Assembly (NCBI GenBank): GCA_013399855.1
Contig: VXAY01006780.1
Span: 2,125,833 to 2,189,832 of the forward strand
Source of the DNA: Oxyruncus cristatus
Taxonomy: Eukaryota > Chordata > Aves > Passeriformes > Cotingidae
Length of the DNA stretch: 64,000 bases
Direction of reading: 5' to 3'
Each line of letters begins with the position of its first letter. Positions within the stretch are counted from its first letter, which is position 1. The position numbers and the translations under genes were made by a program. The notes under the pieces are model-generated. The model saw only the letters and a program-made list of their open reading frames with translations, did not search any database and had not been told where the DNA came from. This document shows positions 44,601 to 56,360 of the stretch, piece after piece.

Positions 44601-47600
44601 CTTCAGCACAAGGGACAAACACTTAACTCACGAGACCACATATTCAGTGAGAATATGGCTCTGGCGCCGTGTCCCTGAGCAAACAAACACCGGCACATGG
44701 GAGTCCTTTTCCAGGAGGCCGCCATGCTGCCCCATCTCATTCATGCCTGGCTGTAGCTGTGCTCCGTGCCTGCCAGCACTGACAGAGTTAACCCCCAATA
44801 AATCAAGGAGTCTAAAGACATTAGCAGTTGTGCTAGGATCACTTTCCAAATTAAATCTGTAAGCACAGCTCGTGAAACTCATCCCCAAGCAGCTGCTGGA
44901 GGCACAGCTGTGTGGACAGAACACCACGGAGGCACCAGCACCAACAAGTGAGAGCCACCTCCCTCACGGGCTCGCAAGCAACACGGGATATGCCCAGGAT
45001 TCCGAGGGGACACGGGGTTTGGCAGCACCAGCAAACACCACTTCACAGCCAGCACCGTTCTCCTGCCTCAGCAAGTGTTACTGGGCTGCAAAGGGAGCCG
45101 AGTCAAAGAACCTGTCACACACGCCCGGGCTGAGTTACTGGGCAGTGCTTACGTGGACAATTTCTCATTTTATCTGCATTAGCATCCAGCAAGTCACTGC
45201 CCTGAGCAGCCCAGGAAATATTTGGACTAATATTAGACTAAAATCCTTCAGCTCTTTCGGACCCATTGGTTATTGTAATTTACAGACTTTATTTTTAAAC
45301 TTGGTACTGAATAAAAAGTGTGGTGACCAAAACTATTGCTTCATAAATTCCAAATAATCCCCAAGGAAAAGGGTCATTTTTTTTGGGGGGGGAGGGGGTA
45401 TCTGTGTGAGGAGGGGTCTTTTTTAGAGAGGTTGTTTGGTGTTTGTTTGTTTGTTGGGGGTTTTAAATAAACTAGCAGAGAATACACCAAGAACACTTCT
45501 GTACCACTGCCTTTGGTACATCAGCATTAACTTCTGAAGAAAAACGTGCCAGCTGTGATATTATCTACATCCAAGAAAGACTGGAATAATAAGCATGAAT
45601 TAAACTACATAAGCATTTGCTTTAATCCCTGTGACAACACAATCTGAAATTCAAAGCTTCATTTTACTGGTTAAGCTTGAAGGTGAGAATCTGCTGTATA
45701 AGAGGGTAATATTGACTTGTGCCCTAATTAAGCAAAAGAGCAGCAACAACTCCCTGTGAGTTTGGAAATGGGAACCCTTTCTTTCACCTGAAAACTCCTG
45801 TGGCATTGCCACTAGGTAAATGAGGAATTGCTTTACTGGATTAAGGCTGCAGTGGTACTCGGCAGTTGGCAGCATGCAATTGTCCGTAATCTTAGGAAAA
45901 GCAGAACTGGCCTAAAACGTTTGGAAAACATTGTGGAAGCTGGCACAAGGTGGGTCAAAAAGGAAGTTCTAGGCTGTACCCACAAAACTGTTTTAAATTC
46001 TTTTTTTAAATACTTAATGCCACTGAAAAGAGCTGAGCAGAACCAAAGACAGGCTGAAGCTGTTCACTTTCAAGGTTACATCTTCTGACACTGTCAATTA
46101 CTATGGAATCTATTTCAATGGAAAAATGTATGGATTGAACTATGGGTCTGATGATAAGTGTTGTCTACTGGTATAATATCCTGGAAGATGCCAGCTGAGC
46201 TGGGGTTAAACACTGGATTAAATAACTGGCAAGGACTGCCTGCTGAAGAAGCCTCTCGAATTACCCGTCCCGTGGTGTGTCTCCCCCATGAAATCCCTAA
46301 AGGTCACACTGAAGGTTTCTCAAGGGATCTAAGAATACAGGGCAGGGGCAGTGGGGTGGGGAGAAGAAAACATGCATGCCTCAAACAAGCCTCTGTCAAT
46401 GGGAAAGAGTCTTCTGAGTACTTGCATGATTTGTTCCACGTCGGTGCCGAACGGGAGCCAGCAGGCAGCGAAGGACAGCACCACTGTCCCTGCCAGTTTG
46501 GTCAACAGCACCAACCTGGGCCCAAGAGAAGATAAAAAGCTCTCACTTCGGGAAAAGCAACCCAGCAGAAATAGTTGCCTTAGACTTCAGCAGCGAATAC
46601 TCATTTTGCAGGAGAGGAAGGCGTTACACAGGTATCTCCCACTACAGATGAGTTCAGAAATGCCCACATGCAGGTCAGGAGAATCCCAACTCTCCATGCC
46701 AGGCTGCCCAGGCGTATTCCCGAGAAAGACAAAACAGTTTAAAGCAACTTACCCCTTTCCTTTCAGTCCCTTCTTGAAGCACTTCCCCAGTAAATAGCAA
46801 AAAAAGGGCAGGGAATGGTAGAGCTCCATTTGCTTGTAGTTTAAGGCCAAGCAAAAGGCCACCGAGCCCAGGAGGTCCCAGTCATGGGACAAACAAAGGA
46901 CACCCCACAAGGCAAAGCCAAGGCTCACTGAGTTGTATATGGTTTTTTATGTCAAGGACAAGACACACATCTCAGTTCTGCAAGTCAGTAATTAATGCCC
47001 TGAGGGACAGGCATAAATAGCTTGGAAAATTAGTTTTTCCAAATTAGTTTTAGAAACACGTTGCCAGTTGTGACTGTTTTGTTCACAGAGAGAAATAATT
47101 TTACTTCTGCTTAAAATGTAATTTTTGTATTTCCAAGGCTTGATTCAGAGCTTGCACAGGCAAATATGAGGACGAACTCTGTGTGTGTTAATTACATACA
47201 TAAAGTATATTCAGTCAACCAAGCTCTTGGTGACAGTACTATACCACATGCATCAGGGCAAAAACTTTCTTCTTGTATTTACATAATTAAGGATAAAGCT
47301 TTCCCAAGCTTTTCCTCCCAGCTCCCAGAAGATATGTGCAGAATATTCAAATATATCAGCATTGAAATGATATATAATTTAGTTCAAGGACTTCTGAGGT
47401 TCTTGTGATTCTATTACACTCACAGTGCACCCTCATCCATGACCAGTTCCCTTAAGTGCTAATCCTGCACAAACAATGAATAATAGTCACTAAAAGCAAT
47501 GTTGTTGCCTTATGACTTTGAGAAAAGGTTCACAAGACCAGTAAATTTGGAATAGACTAAGCTATGCTTACTCTTAAATTGCAACAAAATATTAGCTTTG

Positions 47601-50600
47601 TCTTTTACTTGGTATTCTTAAAAAATGAGATAAACCAGTAAGGCACAGAATCCCAGAATGGTTTGGTCTGGGAGGGACTTTAAAGCTCCTCTTGTACCAC
47701 TCCCTGCCATGGGCAAGGACACCTTCCACTAGCCCAGGTTGCTCCAAGCCCTGTCCAACCTGGCCTTGGACCCTTCCAGGGATGGGGCAGCCACAGCTTC
47801 TCTGGTTAATTTGTGCCAGGGCCTCACCCCCCTCACAGGGAAGGATTTCTCCCTAATGTCTAATCTAACCCTGCCCTCTGGCAGTGCGGAAGCCATTCCC
47901 CTTGTCCTGTCTCTCCAGGCCCTTGTAAACAGTCCCTTGCATTTCTTGTATTGTCAGAAATGTCACAATGCTTGGTTTCTCTCTGTCAGTGTAGGCATCA
48001 GTGATGACACATCCAGACTGCCCACGTTGCTTCCTGCCCACTCCCAATGCCCAGGTGTATTTCACAGCTCATTGACTTCCCATCAGCAAACTCCCACCAA
48101 AAGGCCCTGATCTTGCAGCAGTTCAGGTTAAGCAAATCTTTGACTTCCTGGGAGCAGGGCACAGGGAGTGATGTAAGAGCGGCAGGGCTGGGACAGCCCC
48201 CAGAGGCTCTGCAGGACGTCTCTGTTTCCACTGCATCCCCCCAGTGTGAGGTCAGCTGACAGCATTTGCTTGTTCATGTACAAAACCAGAACTCTGATTA
48301 AAACAGACCCCCTATGAAGGTGTCTGCACCAATGGGGACCCGTCAGCCCCCGATTCACTTCCCTGTGAAGCCAGGACAGAACAGCACATTTTACAGAACC
48401 GAACATTTCCCACAGCTACTCCTGACACTCCTCCGCCACCCAAGCAGATCTGCAGCGATTCCCTCTCCAAACACAAATCACAGGAGCATAAGCCATCATT
48501 CTCTTCCCTGTCACAGCACCACTGGTGTTATCTGCGATAAAGTGACTGACAGAAATACGAGCTGGAGGCGTGGAAAGAATTATATTCATGTTTGGATTGA
48601 TTTGTCCCAATATCAGTGATTTTTATCTCAAATATGTCTCAGACTTACAGTTTTCTTCGATATCTCTGCTTCGGGGTGGCAGAAGCCCCTCAGATGACTT
48701 TGTGTGCAAAAATAACCTTGTGCCCAGCCAAGAAAAAGGGCTAAAAACAATGTTACTCCATAAACACAAATTCATTTCAGTGCAGAACAAGGATACTGGA
48801 AGTGTCCATGGTCAATAAGAATGAGGCCTGGATAAAGCAGGATACAGAGAGCACTGGAAACCTGGAGAGAAAGATCAAAAAAGAGAGGGGAAAAATGATT
48901 ATTCCCAAATTAGACATTAGACAGAGGAACTTACACCTCTCCAGTACAAAAATATGCTCCTCCTTGGGGCACCCTATTCATAGGAATCTTATTCTCTACA
49001 AGTAATCATCTGTCAGTAACATTTTGAGGAATAAAAAAGGATAAACCTTTTCCATAAATGAGAAAATATTGAATATTGCCTGTCCTTTGCAAACAGCTCA
49101 AAGATCACCCACACCCATCTTAAACCTTCAACCACTCCAAAAACCAGGAGACTTAGTATTCCCAAACTTTTTGAATCTACTGTGAGGAGCATTCAAGACA
49201 AAGCATGTCCCAGATCCCCCCGTGCCACACCATAATCTTGCTTTTACTACTCAAGTAACACATTCAGAAAGAAATACAATTCAGGAGTTCATGGCTACTA
49301 AACTTCAGAGCATCTTGTTATTGAAAGCATTAAAATAATTGCTGTAAGATAAAATAATGGCTTTTTTAATCTTTTTAACTGAAAAGCCTTTATTATGAGC
49401 TACACTGTCATCAGTTTTACATCGGTGTTTTGGATGTTAATTAACTCAGTGTTACAGTCTACCCTGTTCTAACAGTGTTTTCTTTGTTTAATTTACACAC
49501 ACACACGGTACTTGCCTTCTTTTTAGCAGATGTTTCTTTCAAGGAAGAACAATATAAAATAACTGCAGGAATATAAACCAGCAAATCAGCAACAAACACT
49601 GCAAAATAAAGATTAACTTTACATTAGAATCCTCCCAGGAGGAGACAAGGACAACACACAGGCAAGTGAGCATTAAAATATCAGAAAGTTCTTCATCGGA
49701 ATAAACTGGGCAGTTCCACTTCAAAGGACAAAAAGAAACAGGTCCACAGAATTTGATCTTGTTAATGTGTGTAAGGCTCATTTCTGATGTCCCAAAGCTG
49801 CTGACTCCACGTGTTCAGCTGTCCTGGCTCCTGGCACAGCCTCAGTCACACAGGGAGCACACTCTAGTTCCTCACATGCCAAAACCAGGGAGGCATTTGG
49901 GAATGCCCCAAAGAAATAGGCTCTGACTGGATCCAGGCAGGTTCTTTGATGGGACAGATACTCTGGGGGCACCAACGAAGAAGCTCCAGACTGTTACAAT
50001 CCCTGTGTGAATTAGTGATGTGAGTAAATAAACTAAAACTAGTGATTTGGTTTGATAACCCGCCTACAGCGAGTATTTGTAAGAGAGGTGACAAGGAAAC
50101 AGAACCAGCGGGTTCCCCTGCCAAGCAGGTGAATTCTCCTTGAGCCTGAGAAAAACCTCAGATTATTTTTAAGAACCAGTTTCATAAAACGTGCAATGTT
50201 TCCAAGCAGGAAAGTGTACTTTGCCTCTTTTCAGCTGAGGGCCTTGGAAGAAAATGTTTCAATATCTCAGTTACTCAGTGATGAATTGTTTTGCCAGCTT
50301 AAGCCACAACTAAACAAATATACCCAAGGTGTTAGCAAAACAAATACACTGATGCTTCAAATAAAGCTGACATTGACCACTCTGAATTATTTTAATGCGT
50401 TCTTCTAACGGCTACTGTTAAAAAGTGTTTATCAGCTCTCCAGATCCATCACTGGTTTGTCAAGTGAGTTGATTTCAAAATTAATAAAGACCATTTCAAG
50501 GGTAATTAAGTTCTAGTGATTTTTATTTTTTTTCAATTCAATCAATTACCAGAGACCAGACTGAGAGGTTTGTGAAGTACAGAAAAGCTATTGATGAGCA

Positions 50601-53600
50601 ACAAATTCTGCTGTTGCAATCAGAAAGCATTTTGTGAAACTTGAGTGTTAGGGAAAGCAACACAGATTTAAAATAGAAACAGGATAAGAAGAGTTCATTG
50701 GACACATTGTTTGTTGTTTACCTGAAACAGTTAACAAATTATCTACACATTTTTTTCTGTACTTGTTTCATCATTTTCTTTGTAGTGGCACTTCAACATA
50801 ATCAAAGAGTCAGAAGAGGGACTGCAGGAAAATGAAATTCAGAACAGATGTGGTAAAATAAATTTTTACTTTTTTGTTAACAATAATAATATCAAATCTC
50901 TTTCCCTTTGAGATCAAGTATCCAGTTCATAATGAAGATCTCTGAGACCTCAACTGGCTGTTAAGTCAGTGAATGCCAGTCTACATGTAAATTAATTTTA
51001 ATATAAAAACCAAGTTCAGCTAAAAATAAAAAGACTATTTATCAGAATGGAAGGGAAAACAAGAATACTATTTTCAAAATTAAAAAATGAGTCTATGCTA
51101 CAAAAAGTAGCTTTGTTTCAGAGTTTGTAATGAATCAATTGGGTTGGAAAATTGGTAATGTATTTCATATTTATCATGATGGCAGAAGAGGAAAGAACAC
51201 AGGACTTTGGTTCATAAATGGACCTGCAAAACCACCTGAGTTAAAGAACTGAGAATAAAGCAGCAAAAGCAGAGAAGCTGCATATTAAACATGTTAAATG
51301 AGTGAGACAAATGTGCAGGACCATCCTAAGGAATACAATTTCCCTACCTGTTGTCCGCATAAATAGCTTGTGTGGCTGACTCTCGTAGCCCCGGGAGCTG
51401 TGCAGGGCAACCCAGTCAGGATTTATTAACTTGGCACTGGAAAACAAAGTACAGACACATCAAAATGCAGACAGTTCTCATTTCCCTTTACACTCCTCTC
51501 AGCAATAAAGATGACATGCACAGGAGCATATTCCAAGAGTGAAGATGAATGAGAAGAAATATTTCAAAGAGCAATAGTGATCAATGAGAGATTTTCCTCA
51601 CCCCCGGATCAGTTTACACTATAAACTATTTCACAATTAAAAAACCCTAATCTTTGGAAACAGTAAAAAGGGAGTACAATATTTATTAGAACAAGATAAC
51701 CACCTTCAGTCTGTTCCACTGACTTTTAAAAAAACAATTGTAAATACCTTTCATACTTAAGTATTAAATATAAACCATTTACAGTTCACATAGATGCCCC
51801 ACATAACTCTGCCTGTGCACTTTAACCTACATTCTTATTCCATAAGTCTCATTCCAATGGCAGTAAAGCCCTTGTGGAAAAAGTATTCCAATAACAGAAT
51901 TCTATTTACATGATATCCAGTCATCAAATGACACTGGGGCTCTCCACACACGAGAGCTTTCCCAGGCAACGCACCCAATTCCTACAGCACTTTTTCCCCG
52001 GGCATCACTGATCCAACAGTGGAAAGCTAAATATCCAACCCACATCTAAAGCTGCTAAAATTTACAGACCTGGCAAAAAGGAGAATGTCACACAGAAGTA
52101 TTTGAAATCCTGAACTCACATGGAAGCGCAGACAAAACTGTGGTAGGCTGTGAGAGGTGGATAATCAAGGCCCCAGTACAGGAGGTTGTTATCACTTGTG
52201 TTGAAGTACCTAGAAAAAAATCAAATTAAACATAAAGAAGTATCTACCTTTCCAGCTTGGTTTTGGCCCAAGGAAAAGGCTGAGTGTTCAATGTATTCAA
52301 AACCCAAAAGAGAAGGTAGCAACTTGTGTATCTGCTTAATTTTACTGCAAATAAAGAAAATCTCAAGCAACAAAGTAACAGCAAAAGTGACTCAGTCCTG
52401 GCTGCGGAGCAGGTTAAGAAAAGCTGCTGAAGTTCTCTTCTCTGGAGAGGGAAAATCCTAGTTCTCCCTCAGAACTCAGGTGGACCACATGCAAGAAAGG
52501 AAAAGGATTTTCCCATTTGTGATTCCATTGTGCCAGTATTTCCATGGAAGGCTGGCAGCAGTTCAAATTGTCACCTCTTCCAAGTGAGAAACGGAGGGGT
52601 TTGTCCAAGGCAAAGTTACGACAACAAGGCATCAGAATCTTTCTATCTCCCAGTGCAACACCGACTACTCTGCTCCAGCTGCCACAGGGCAAGCTCTTGG
52701 CTTTTCCAGTTTCTCTCTTCAAATGCAGCCAGTTTTTGACATTTATTATAGTAAATGATATTTCTTGAATTCTTTATGAGCTGCCTAAAGTGTCTTATGA
52801 ACTGATGATAAATCACATTTCTCTGAGTTGCATCTCTGCTTCTCATCCTACAATTCAAGATTGCTCATGCCAAGGCAGTGCAAATACTTCACACAGAATG
52901 TAATGGTTTGCAACTTTTAGTGAACTTTCCAGTTTGGGGAGTTAATTTTTTTAATTTTACCTTCCATAAAGTCAGAGTTTCAATAAAAAAACCAACCCCC
53001 ATATCCAGTAATATTTATCAAGAAAGCCTTCAGAATTTTAATTAGCAGTAGGATAAGAATGCTCTTAAAGCAGCCTTTAATAAATAATGTCAAGACGCCT
53101 AAGAACAACATAAATAAGAATTATTAAGTTCTAGAATATAATCCCTTGCAGAGACGTGCTATTCCCAATGCCCAAGACTGAATATGACTTTGCCGTATTA
53201 GAGACTGAATTCCCAGAGCACACCCGATCCAAAAAACGCACCCTTCCATTATAAATATAAAATTACATAAATGATAAAAACCGAGAGCAAATACACCAGG
53301 ACCAAGATGCCCACCTGGCAGCCCATCAGCCAAACCCAGCCTGCAACAGTTTCATGTGGCCCCTGGGAATGCCTGGAAATAATGGTTGCTATAACTCTTA
53401 ATTTTAAGTAGATATAGTCCGGTGTAGCAGAGTGGATCAAAGCTGCCAACTCTATTATTATGGAATATCCCTTATCCCAGGTTTGGAAATGAAAATACAG
53501 ATACAACAGGATGATCTGAGGTCACTACACAGAGCCACCTGCAGAGTTCACAGATATTTACAGAAATACAATTGAATTAATATCCTATTCTGTCATATCA

Positions 53601-56330
53601 GTCTGCTCCCCAACAGCTGAGGGAAAATCACACCAGGCAAAAACACCACCACTATGCCTGGTGCAAGATGACCTGGAATTCCAATAAATTCCAGTTTGTG
53701 TTGTATCATATATATGGACTAAATAATTTTTACTGTTCCGTGCAAGATTTAGGAAATATTAGGAGTAATGTAAAAAGAAATAAAATTTGAAATCATTTTC
53801 CTTCTGTTTTAAGTGATCTGTACAAATTAAGGTCGCTATCCTGACATCTACATTCCAGGCACTCACATCTAAAAGACTAATAGGAACACTGGTGTGAACA
53901 AAGAACTCAGAGGTGTAAAACACAACTAAAGTTTCAGTACATTCACCCTTTGTAAGCTGAGCTCCACCAGCACCACCTACCACTGCCTGATGGGTAAATT
54001 GTAAGTAATTTCTTGCCAGTGCCTCTGAGCTTCATAGTCTCCATACATAGGTGGTTTTCCTGCACCTACAAAAACAGGACAAAGTAGTCAGGAATTATTT
54101 GGTTTATACAGATTGCTTTCCCCCAGTTATGTACTGCATATTAATATATTACTGCTTTTATTCTCCATTCCCCTGTGGTATGGAGAGCAAACAGAGATTG
54201 CTATGCAGTCTAACAGGGAGGACAAAAAAGTTATGTGTTCTTTTGCCTTTCTGGATATTTCTGCAATAAGCATTTATCAAGGCACTGTGCGGTGAAGAAC
54301 TGCTTCCTCATCTGACAAAAAAAAAAATCATTTCCAAGTGCAGATGAAAAATGGGGCACTTTCCCTGATTTTGTGTGAACTACTGCACTTCCTTAGTACA
54401 TGATAACTGTCCATGCTCTCCCCTGTGTTCCAGCCATGTTGTGGTACCTTGCTACTAAAATCAACAACCAGCATTTTTTCATGGGAAAAAAAAAAAAAAA
54501 GCTTTATCAATGCAAACAGTGTCTACTCAAATAATTCTCTCACTGGAAGGTTAACTCTGAGATTGGTAGCATGTTAAGCACCTTCACAGAGTTTATTTAC
54601 TTCTATTAACCTGCTTATTGAGAACAGAGACTGGACTGATTGTATTCTCAGTGAAATATTGACAAGAGCCAGACAGAGATTTAAGAGTTTCTTTAAAATA
54701 TAGGAAAGCCATCTATATTTCTTCGCATGATCTATATTTGTGGGAGTCCCACAAGCTCAGATATGTACCATTTATTCCCAGAAAGTGGAAAGGACATTAT
54801 CTCTGCTAATTTATTCCTGGGTGGTAGAGAGAGTAGATTATCTCCACTACATGACACATTCAACCTAAACTTTCCTAAATAAGTGAGGTCACTGGGGAAC
54901 GGGAGTTTTATCAGTGTCAGTTCTGGAGTTATAAATCTAGTGGAACATAGAATCTGCTGTAGGATTATGGAAATTCAAGATTTTAATCCAAAGTTTGATT
55001 ATAAAGAGTCAAATACAGACTGATCAGTTAGTTTAAGAATGCATATTTAGCTTCCATCTATAGCAAGCACTGAGTATACAGACAAACTGGGTTAAAATTA
55101 ATAAAAAGGCAATATTTTATTTTAAAAGGGTTGCTATCAGCTTTTCCTATTCCAAAAGGAGTTACATGATCATTGTGTAGGAAATAAGACTAAAAAAAAT
55201 GTTATTTTAGTTTAGGTATTATTTTAGACTACTGTTCAAAATCTTGATTGATTTGAAATTAAATCAAGTTTTAAAAATCCTGTCAGCAGTGGAATTGTAA
55301 ATATTTGCAGTGCAAGAGAAATTCAGCGTTGTGTGGCAAAAGACAGGGTGTTTTCTGCCTAGAGATGGGTAAAAGAGCCCCAGTTACCTACAGATCTCTC
55401 GGAACGGCATTTTCAGAAAGAAAACTCAAACCAAAACAACTGGGCATGCAACTCAGGTTCAAGCAAATCCCTTCACCTGAATACTCCTCAACAGCGCCAA
55501 TCACTCGGGGCATGAGGCTCCAACTAACTCAACAGAAAACCAGAGCTGGATTAAACTGAGCTTGCGATCCTTTGAACTGAGGAAGGTTGAAAATAATGGT
55601 TCATTTTTATTTTTTCCCCTCAGTGTGCAGAGAGCAAGCTTAGAGCAAGCTTATGCTAAATGGGAATGGCATTGAGAGGTTTGGAAAGAAACTTGCTAAT
55701 TCTTTGCAAGTGTTCTGACACAGGGAGGAGAAAAACTCATCCATTAACAGGATACAGCTGTAGCTCAGGCTGTAAACAAGCTCAAGGAAGCACAGCTCCA
55801 AGGCAGAGTAATCCCTCACTCCACGTCACCTTTACACTGTCTTCATTAGCACCACTGTAGTTTTAAACCCATAATTTATATTTAGCTCTCCGATATTGAA
55901 TTTAAAGGACAATAGTAAACAAATCTACAGTTGGACTGCAATATTCTCCACATAAAAAGCACAGGGGAGAACAGCCACGAGTTCAACCTAAAACATCACT
56001 GACCACCACCACCCCTCAAAAAAAAAGTTATGGTGTTTTTTCCCCAGTGTTTTGTTCCAAGCAGCTGTGATGTTAATCATTGCACACTTCAAAAAATAAG
56101 AACAAGGAATTCTGAGGGAAATCAAGAGGCACTAAAATACCATAATACTCAGAATAACACATTGTTTCCTATTTATGACTTTCCATAAATAAAAAGTTTA
56201 CTTTAATTTACCACAAGGTCCGTAATTCAGCCTGTGAAGGTGCATTACCTGAGTAGGAGCCCAGTGACACAGCCCAGCGCACAGTAAGTGCCAGTAACAC
56301 AGTAACTGTCATTAAGCTCCACTTTTCCAT
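41462..56330 (-). CDS. ALG6: Dolichyl-P-Glc:Man9GlcNAc2-PP-dolichol alpha-1,3-glucosyltransferase, 14 exons
   Basis: Known role: ALG6 (family GT57, GT-C fold, multi-pass ER membrane enzyme) adds the first of three glucoses to Man9GlcNAc2-PP-dolichol in the ER lumen, from dolichyl-phosphate-glucose, before N-glycan transfer. Fourteen minus-strand exons join in frame to 507 codons plus stop, the length I recall for the human protein. Landmarks: MEKWSLMTV start with a first membrane helix, GDYEAQRHW at 36-44 in the first luminal loop where the conserved acidic residue sits, [35 protein letters not shown] at 160-168 (HFQYN is the ALG6/ALG8 hallmark), [36 protein letters not shown], and a KKIS C-terminus, a lysine-rich tail typical of ER residents. 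Three introns are non-canonical: intron 5 GC-AG, intron 6 U12-type ending AT, intron 8 GC-AG. The human protein reads DYGHFQ where this one reads DHGHFQ. Confidence 0.97.
41821..42019 (-). CDS. ALG6: ALG6 coding exon 13
   Basis: Residues 376-442. Acceptor cctgctcccag|CATGCT, donor ACTCTG|GTAAGC. Encodes [37 protein letters not shown]. Confidence 0.96.
42146..42385 (-). mobile_element. CR1-type LINE 3' end
   Basis: cacggaatggtttgggttag, gggacaccttccactatccc, gccagggcctcaccaccctc: reverse-orientation CR1 tail filling most of the short ALG6 intron 12, only about 30 bp from exon 12. Confidence 0.88.
42418..42486 (-). CDS. ALG6: ALG6 coding exon 12
   Basis: Residues 353-375 plus two bases. Acceptor ttcactctag|CCCAGT, donor CTTTCAG|GTGAGT. 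Encodes [20 protein letters not shown]. Confidence 0.95.
42763..42833 (-). CDS. ALG6: ALG6 coding exon 11
   Basis: Residues 330-352 plus two bases. Acceptor tttcctaag|GTTAGT, donor GGCACT|GTAAGT. Encodes [20 protein letters not shown], a membrane helix and the conserved HEKS loop. Confidence 0.95.
43914..43998 (-). CDS. ALG6: ALG6 coding exon 10
   Basis: Residues 301-329. Acceptor aactctccag|TTTTGC, donor GCTTTG|GTAAGT. Encodes [20 protein letters not shown] and KFAL. Confidence 0.94.
44291..44376 (-). CDS. ALG6: ALG6 coding exon 9
   Basis: Residues 273-300 plus two bases. Acceptor tcttccag|GATAAA, donor AACTCAG|GTAAGA. Encodes [17 protein letters not shown], then a diverged segment. Confidence 0.95.
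44377..46379 (-). other. ALG6 intron 8 (non-canonical donor)
   Basis: Begins GCATGC and ends tcctggaag-side acceptor cttccag|GATAAA read on the minus strand. About 2 kb. Plus-strand frames of 161 codons (44872-45357) and 148 codons (46351-46797) lie here or overlap exon 8 antisense and look like chance. A G-rich run (ggggggggaggggg) lies at about 45385-45398. Confidence 0.7.
46380..46515 (-). CDS. ALG6: ALG6 coding exon 8, weak GC donor
   Basis: Residues 227-272. Acceptor ttgggcccag|GTTGGT. Encodes [13 protein letters not shown] and [15 protein letters not shown]. After TTTGAG comes GCATGC, not GT; the next exon starts in phase 0 with DKVANIW, so the junction is fixed and the donor is GC. 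Confidence 0.93.
46753..46938 (-). CDS. ALG6: ALG6 coding exon 7
   Basis: Residues 165-226 plus two bases. Starts A|TAC AAC TCA GTG (completing Q, then YNSV) immediately after intron bases ACCAT. Encodes [13 protein letters not shown] and [14 protein letters not shown]; donor AAAGG|GTAAGT. Confidence 0.93.
46939..48796 (-). other. ALG6 intron 6: minor-class (U12-type) intron with GT-AT ends
   Basis: 5' end GTATCCTTG (48796-48788) fits the U12 donor consensus at eight of nine positions. Branch-like TCCTTGAC at 46958-46951 fits TCCTTRAY, its A 13 nt from the 3' end, the spacing typical of U12 introns, and there is no pyrimidine tract before the 3' end. To keep frame and HFQYNS the intron must end AT at 46940-46939. 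The intron also carries a CR1 copy. Confidence 0.85.
47645..47935 (-). mobile_element. CR1-type LINE 3' end inside the U12-type intron
   Basis: ccagaatggtttggtctggg, ggacaccttccactagccca, ggttgctccaagccctgtcc, gggcctcacccccctcacag: reverse-orientation CR1 tail, 5'-truncated. Confidence 0.9.
48797..48861 (-). CDS. ALG6: ALG6 coding exon 6, U12-type donor
   Basis: Residues 144-164 plus two bases. Acceptor tttctctccag|GTTTCC. Encodes [19 protein letters not shown]. The donor CA|GTATCCTTG matches the minor-spliceosome consensus. Confidence 0.96.
49516..49598 (-). CDS. ALG6: ALG6 coding exon 5, GC donor
   Basis: Residues 116-143. Acceptor attttgcag|TGTTTG; donor AAG|GCAAGT, the usual strong consensus of GC-AG introns. 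Encodes [15 protein letters not shown], a membrane helix, then KETSAKKK. Confidence 0.95.
51348..51436 (-). CDS. ALG6: ALG6 coding exon 4
   Basis: Residues 86-115 plus one base. Acceptor tgttttccag|TGCCAA, donor ACAACAG|GTAGGG. Encodes [20 protein letters not shown] and LFMRTT. Confidence 0.96.
52120..52209 (-). CDS. ALG6: ALG6 coding exon 3
   Basis: Residues 56-85 plus two bases. Acceptor ttttctag|GTACTT, donor TTCCAT|GTGAGT. Encodes [20 protein letters not shown] and TAYHS. Confidence 0.95.
53981..54065 (-). CDS. ALG6: ALG6 coding exon 2 (GDYEAQRHW)
   Basis: Residues 28-55 plus two bases. Acceptor gtttttgtag|GTGCAG, donor GCAGTG|GTAGGT. Contains [15 protein letters not shown], the luminal-loop motif with the conserved acidic residue. 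Confidence 0.95.
54066..56248 (-). other. ALG6 intron 1 between coding exons 1 and 2
   Basis: About 2.2 kb, AT-rich, with short A/T homopolymer runs (54308-54325, 54484-54500). No other feature recognised. Confidence 0.5.
56249..56330 (-). CDS. ALG6: ALG6 coding exon 1 (start codon)
   Basis: Residues 1-27 plus one base; donor TACTCAG|GTAATG. The exon begins earlier, at acceptor gttttttcag|GTCCCT (56360), so 30 bases of 5' UTR precede the ATG at 56330-56328 and another exon lies upstream. Confidence 0.95.
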
Positions 56331-56360
56331 GGCTGCTCTTTGTAACAAGCCAGAAGGGAC

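Larger units (their letters stand above)
49599..53980 (-). other. ALG6 introns 2-4
   Basis: Intron sequence around exons 3 and 4. AT-rich, with no recognised repeat family, RNA gene or extra exon. Confidence 0.5.

Noticed and set aside
46351..46797. 148-codon plus frame
   Set aside because: Antisense shadow of ALG6 exons 7 and 8.
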